Source of the DNA: an uncultured Collinsella sp.
GTDB lineage: Bacteria; Actinomycetota; Coriobacteriia; Coriobacteriales; Coriobacteriaceae
Assembly: GCA_905199225.1 (NCBI GenBank)
Contig: CAJKFS010000063.1
Location: 1 to 7,766 of the forward strand
DNA length: 7,766 nt
Direction: 5' to 3'
Each line of letters begins with the position of its first letter. Within the stretch, counting starts at the first letter, position 1. This document shows positions 6,679 through 7,766 of the stretch, piece after piece. The notes beneath the pieces are model-generated. The model was not told the DNA's origin. It did no database searches and saw only the letters and a list, made by a program, of their open reading frames with translations. Made by a program: the position numbers and the translations under genes.

Positions 6679-6928
6679 CCCGTCGGGAGGGCCCGCGCAC
6701 GCTGCACGTTTAGTCGACGCTTGCCTGGCAAGCTAATATCCGCGGGCTCTTGTGGGCGCGCTGCCGGCGGTCAGCCCGGTATGTCCGCGCACCCCACCGC
6801 ATTTCGATTCTCCGTCCGGCGCGCTCGTCCGAAACCAGTCTTGTTCACGGGCGCGGCCCTTGGGCTGCCCAAAAAGGGCTCGTGAACGCGCGCCGGCGAT
6901 GCGTCGAGGCGCGGGCCCTCCCGGCGGG
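6679..6928 (-). ncRNA. Putative bridge (seeker) RNA region of the IS110-family element
   Basis: This non-coding 3' flank of the transposase gene is built from nested inverted repeats. The outermost pair is 6679-6698 with 6909-6928 (20 bases, one mismatch; the core GGGAGGGCCCGCGC is perfect over 14). Inside it are TCGACGC (6714-6720) with GCGTCGA (6901-6907), CCGGCGCGC (6816-6824) with GCGCGCCGG (6888-6896), GTTCACG (6843-6849) with CGTGAAC (6881-6887), and GCCCTT (6856-6861) with AAGGGC (6874-6879). Side hairpins sit at 6719-6733 (GCTTGCC-T-GGCAAGC) and 6743-6778 (CGGGCT/AGCCCG). An unpaired 18-base loop (6825-6842) interrupts one arm only. IS110-family recombinases use an RNA from the element's longer non-coding end, with stems flanking guide loops; in the IS1111 subgroup this is, to my knowledge, the end downstream of the transposase, as here. 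Strand and exact ends are inferred. Confidence 0.45.
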
Positions 6929-6948
6929 AGGCTTGTTGTCCGACGGAG

Positions 6949-7766
6949 TCAGCCGAGGGTCCCCTCCGCCCGGCGCCCGATCTCCCAGACCCAGCAGGCG
7001 AGCTCGCGCGCGACGGCGGCATTTGCCTTGCACGAGCTCTTGCCCGCCGCCGCCAGCGCCTCGCGGCGGCGGCAGAGCCTGGCGGTGCAGTCGTCGGCGC
7101 GCGCCCGGATCGCCGCGGGGACGTCCGCGCCGGGGGCCGGGGCCTTCGGGCGGGGCGTGCACGTCAGGTAGTGCCACGCCGACTCCACCAGTGCCGTCCT
7201 GGCGAGCCGGTTGCCCGTCTTGGTTATCCCGCCGCGCCGCTCGGTCTCGCCGCTCGAGCGCTCCGACGGGACCAGCCCGCACCAGCTCGCGAAGGCCGGG
7301 GCCGTCCGGAACCTCGTGAAGGAGCCCGCCTCGGCTGCGAGCCTGAAGGCCGTCAGGGTGTCGATTCCCTTGATGCAGGAGAGCGCCTCGACGGCCGGGC
7401 GCCACCGGTCGGTCCGGGCGAGGGCGAGCACCTTCTTCTCGAGCTGCCGGCGGTCCGACTCCGCGCACCTCGCGGCCGTGACGTAGTACTCCAGCGCGTC
7501 GCGCTGCGGCCCCTCGAGCCTGATCTCCGAGACCCACCTCCAGTGGGCCCTCGTCCAGGCCTTCTTCCTCGCCCCGTCGGCGTTGCGCTCGTCCCAGACG
7601 TGGCCCAGCCTGATCAGGAACATGTTGAGGCGCTGCCTCGAGCGGCGGAGCTCGCGGGTCGCGTCGTCGAGGGCGCGGTCGAGGTCCCGGGCGGCCTCGA
7701 CCGCCATGTCGGGCAGCGGGACCTCGACGATGTTGTGGGTGGCGAGCATGCGGGCGATGAACTCGG
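6949..7766 (-). CDS. IS110-family transposase, C-terminal part (N-terminus outside window)
   Basis: The minus-strand reading frame is open to the right edge and ends at TGA (6949-6951), giving 271 residues here. Full-length members have about 400, so roughly 130 residues, including most of the DEDD RuvC-like catalytic domain, lie off-window. The first residues (EFIARML) look like the segment right after the last DEDD aspartates. A charged helical region (ARDLDRALDDATRELRRSRQ) resembles the family's coiled coil. The Transposase_20 domain spans about residues 123-205 counted from the internal Met at 7749: SCIKGIDTLTAFRLAAEAGS, then GLVPSERSSG, then GGITKTGNRLAR. The SS of RSSG (165-166) is where the catalytic serine is expected. 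No frameshift or internal stop is seen, so this part appears intact. The ATG at 7749 is probably not the real start because the frame and family similarity continue upstream. It works with a structured guide RNA, probably 6679-6928. Confidence 0.88.
   Translation of the reverse strand, partial: EFIARMLATHNIVEVPLPDMAVEAARDLDRALDDATRELRRSRQRLNMFLIRLGHVWDERNADGARKKAWTRAHWRWVSEIRLEGPQRDALEYYVTAARCAESDRRQLEKKVLALARTDRWRPAVEALSCIKGIDTLTAFRLAAEAGSFTRFRTAPAFASWCGLVPSERSSGETERRGGITKTGNRLARTALVESAWHYLTCTPRPKAPAPGADVPAAIRARADDCTARLCRRREALAAAGKSSCKANAAVARELACWVWEIGRRAEGTLG

Larger units (their letters stand above)
6679..7766 (-). mobile_element. IS110-family insertion sequence, 3' portion (truncated by window edge)
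   Basis: The element holds the transposase gene (6949 to beyond 7766) and its GC-rich, repeat-dense downstream flank. The left boundary is placed at the first base of the outer inverted repeat, five bases after the T-run of the plus-strand terminator; the true end could lie anywhere from about 6670 to 6685. The other end is outside the window, so terminal or subterminal repeats cannot be compared. Placement of the long non-coding segment after the transposase suggests the IS1111-like subgroup. Confidence 0.6.

Noticed and set aside
6909..6931. Palindrome CCTCCCG-G-CGGGAGG near the transposase stop, considered as a terminator
   Set aside because: No T-run follows on either strand, and its bases are shared with the outer long-range inverted repeat of the proposed bridge RNA.
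6845..7537. Alternative minus-strand frame of 230 codons overlapping the transposase
   Set aside because: Gly/Arg/Pro-rich off-frame translation; the overlapping frame carries the Transposase_20 motifs.
1..7766. CRISPR arrays, tRNA or rRNA genes
   Set aside because: No regularly spaced direct repeats, cloverleaf patterns or conserved rRNA segments were seen on either strand.

Overview
The window fits a high-GC, anaerobic Coriobacteriia genome, most likely Collinsella or a close relative. The evidence is a giant iron-sulfur acyl-CoA dehydratase activase-like protein typical of strict anaerobes, the base composition, and an IS110-family element. The genus is inferred; no rRNA or other marker gene is present.

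Layout, left to right. (1) 1-511, minus: 5' part of a polytopic membrane protein that runs off the left edge. (2) 512-810: its leader region, plus a strong minus-strand terminator (746-782) for the next gene. (3) 811-5592, minus: a 1593-residue protein combining two ASKHA activase domains, a cysteine cluster, a DUF2229-type module and an HgdB/BcrC-like dehydratase-subunit module, with an unusual alanine-rich N-terminus. (4) 5604-6314, minus: a TetR-family regulator with a TTG start. It lies 11 bases upstream of the giant gene, so the two almost certainly form one operon (regulator first). (5) 6336-6388: a dense set of GCACA/TGTGC half-sites where the operon promoter should be, a likely TetR operator. 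(6) 6493-6673, plus: a promoter (TTGTCC-17-TAGAAT), three hairpins and a perfect intrinsic terminator with no convincing ORF, which together look like a free-standing small RNA of about 146 nt. (7) 6679-7766, minus: the 3' part of an IS110-family element. Its transposase gene runs off the right edge and its 3' non-coding end is full of nested inverted repeats, as expected for a bridge/seeker RNA.

How the parts may work together: the TetR protein probably senses a small ligand, perhaps an acyl-CoA (inference), and controls itself and the giant protein. From its family, that protein would couple ATP hydrolysis to low-potential electron transfer onto a cysteine-ligated cluster; its substrate cannot be read from sequence. 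The two most interesting unexplained pieces are the orphan structured transcript (6528-6673) and the nested-repeat RNA region of the IS element (6679-6928), which begins five bases after the small RNA's terminator.
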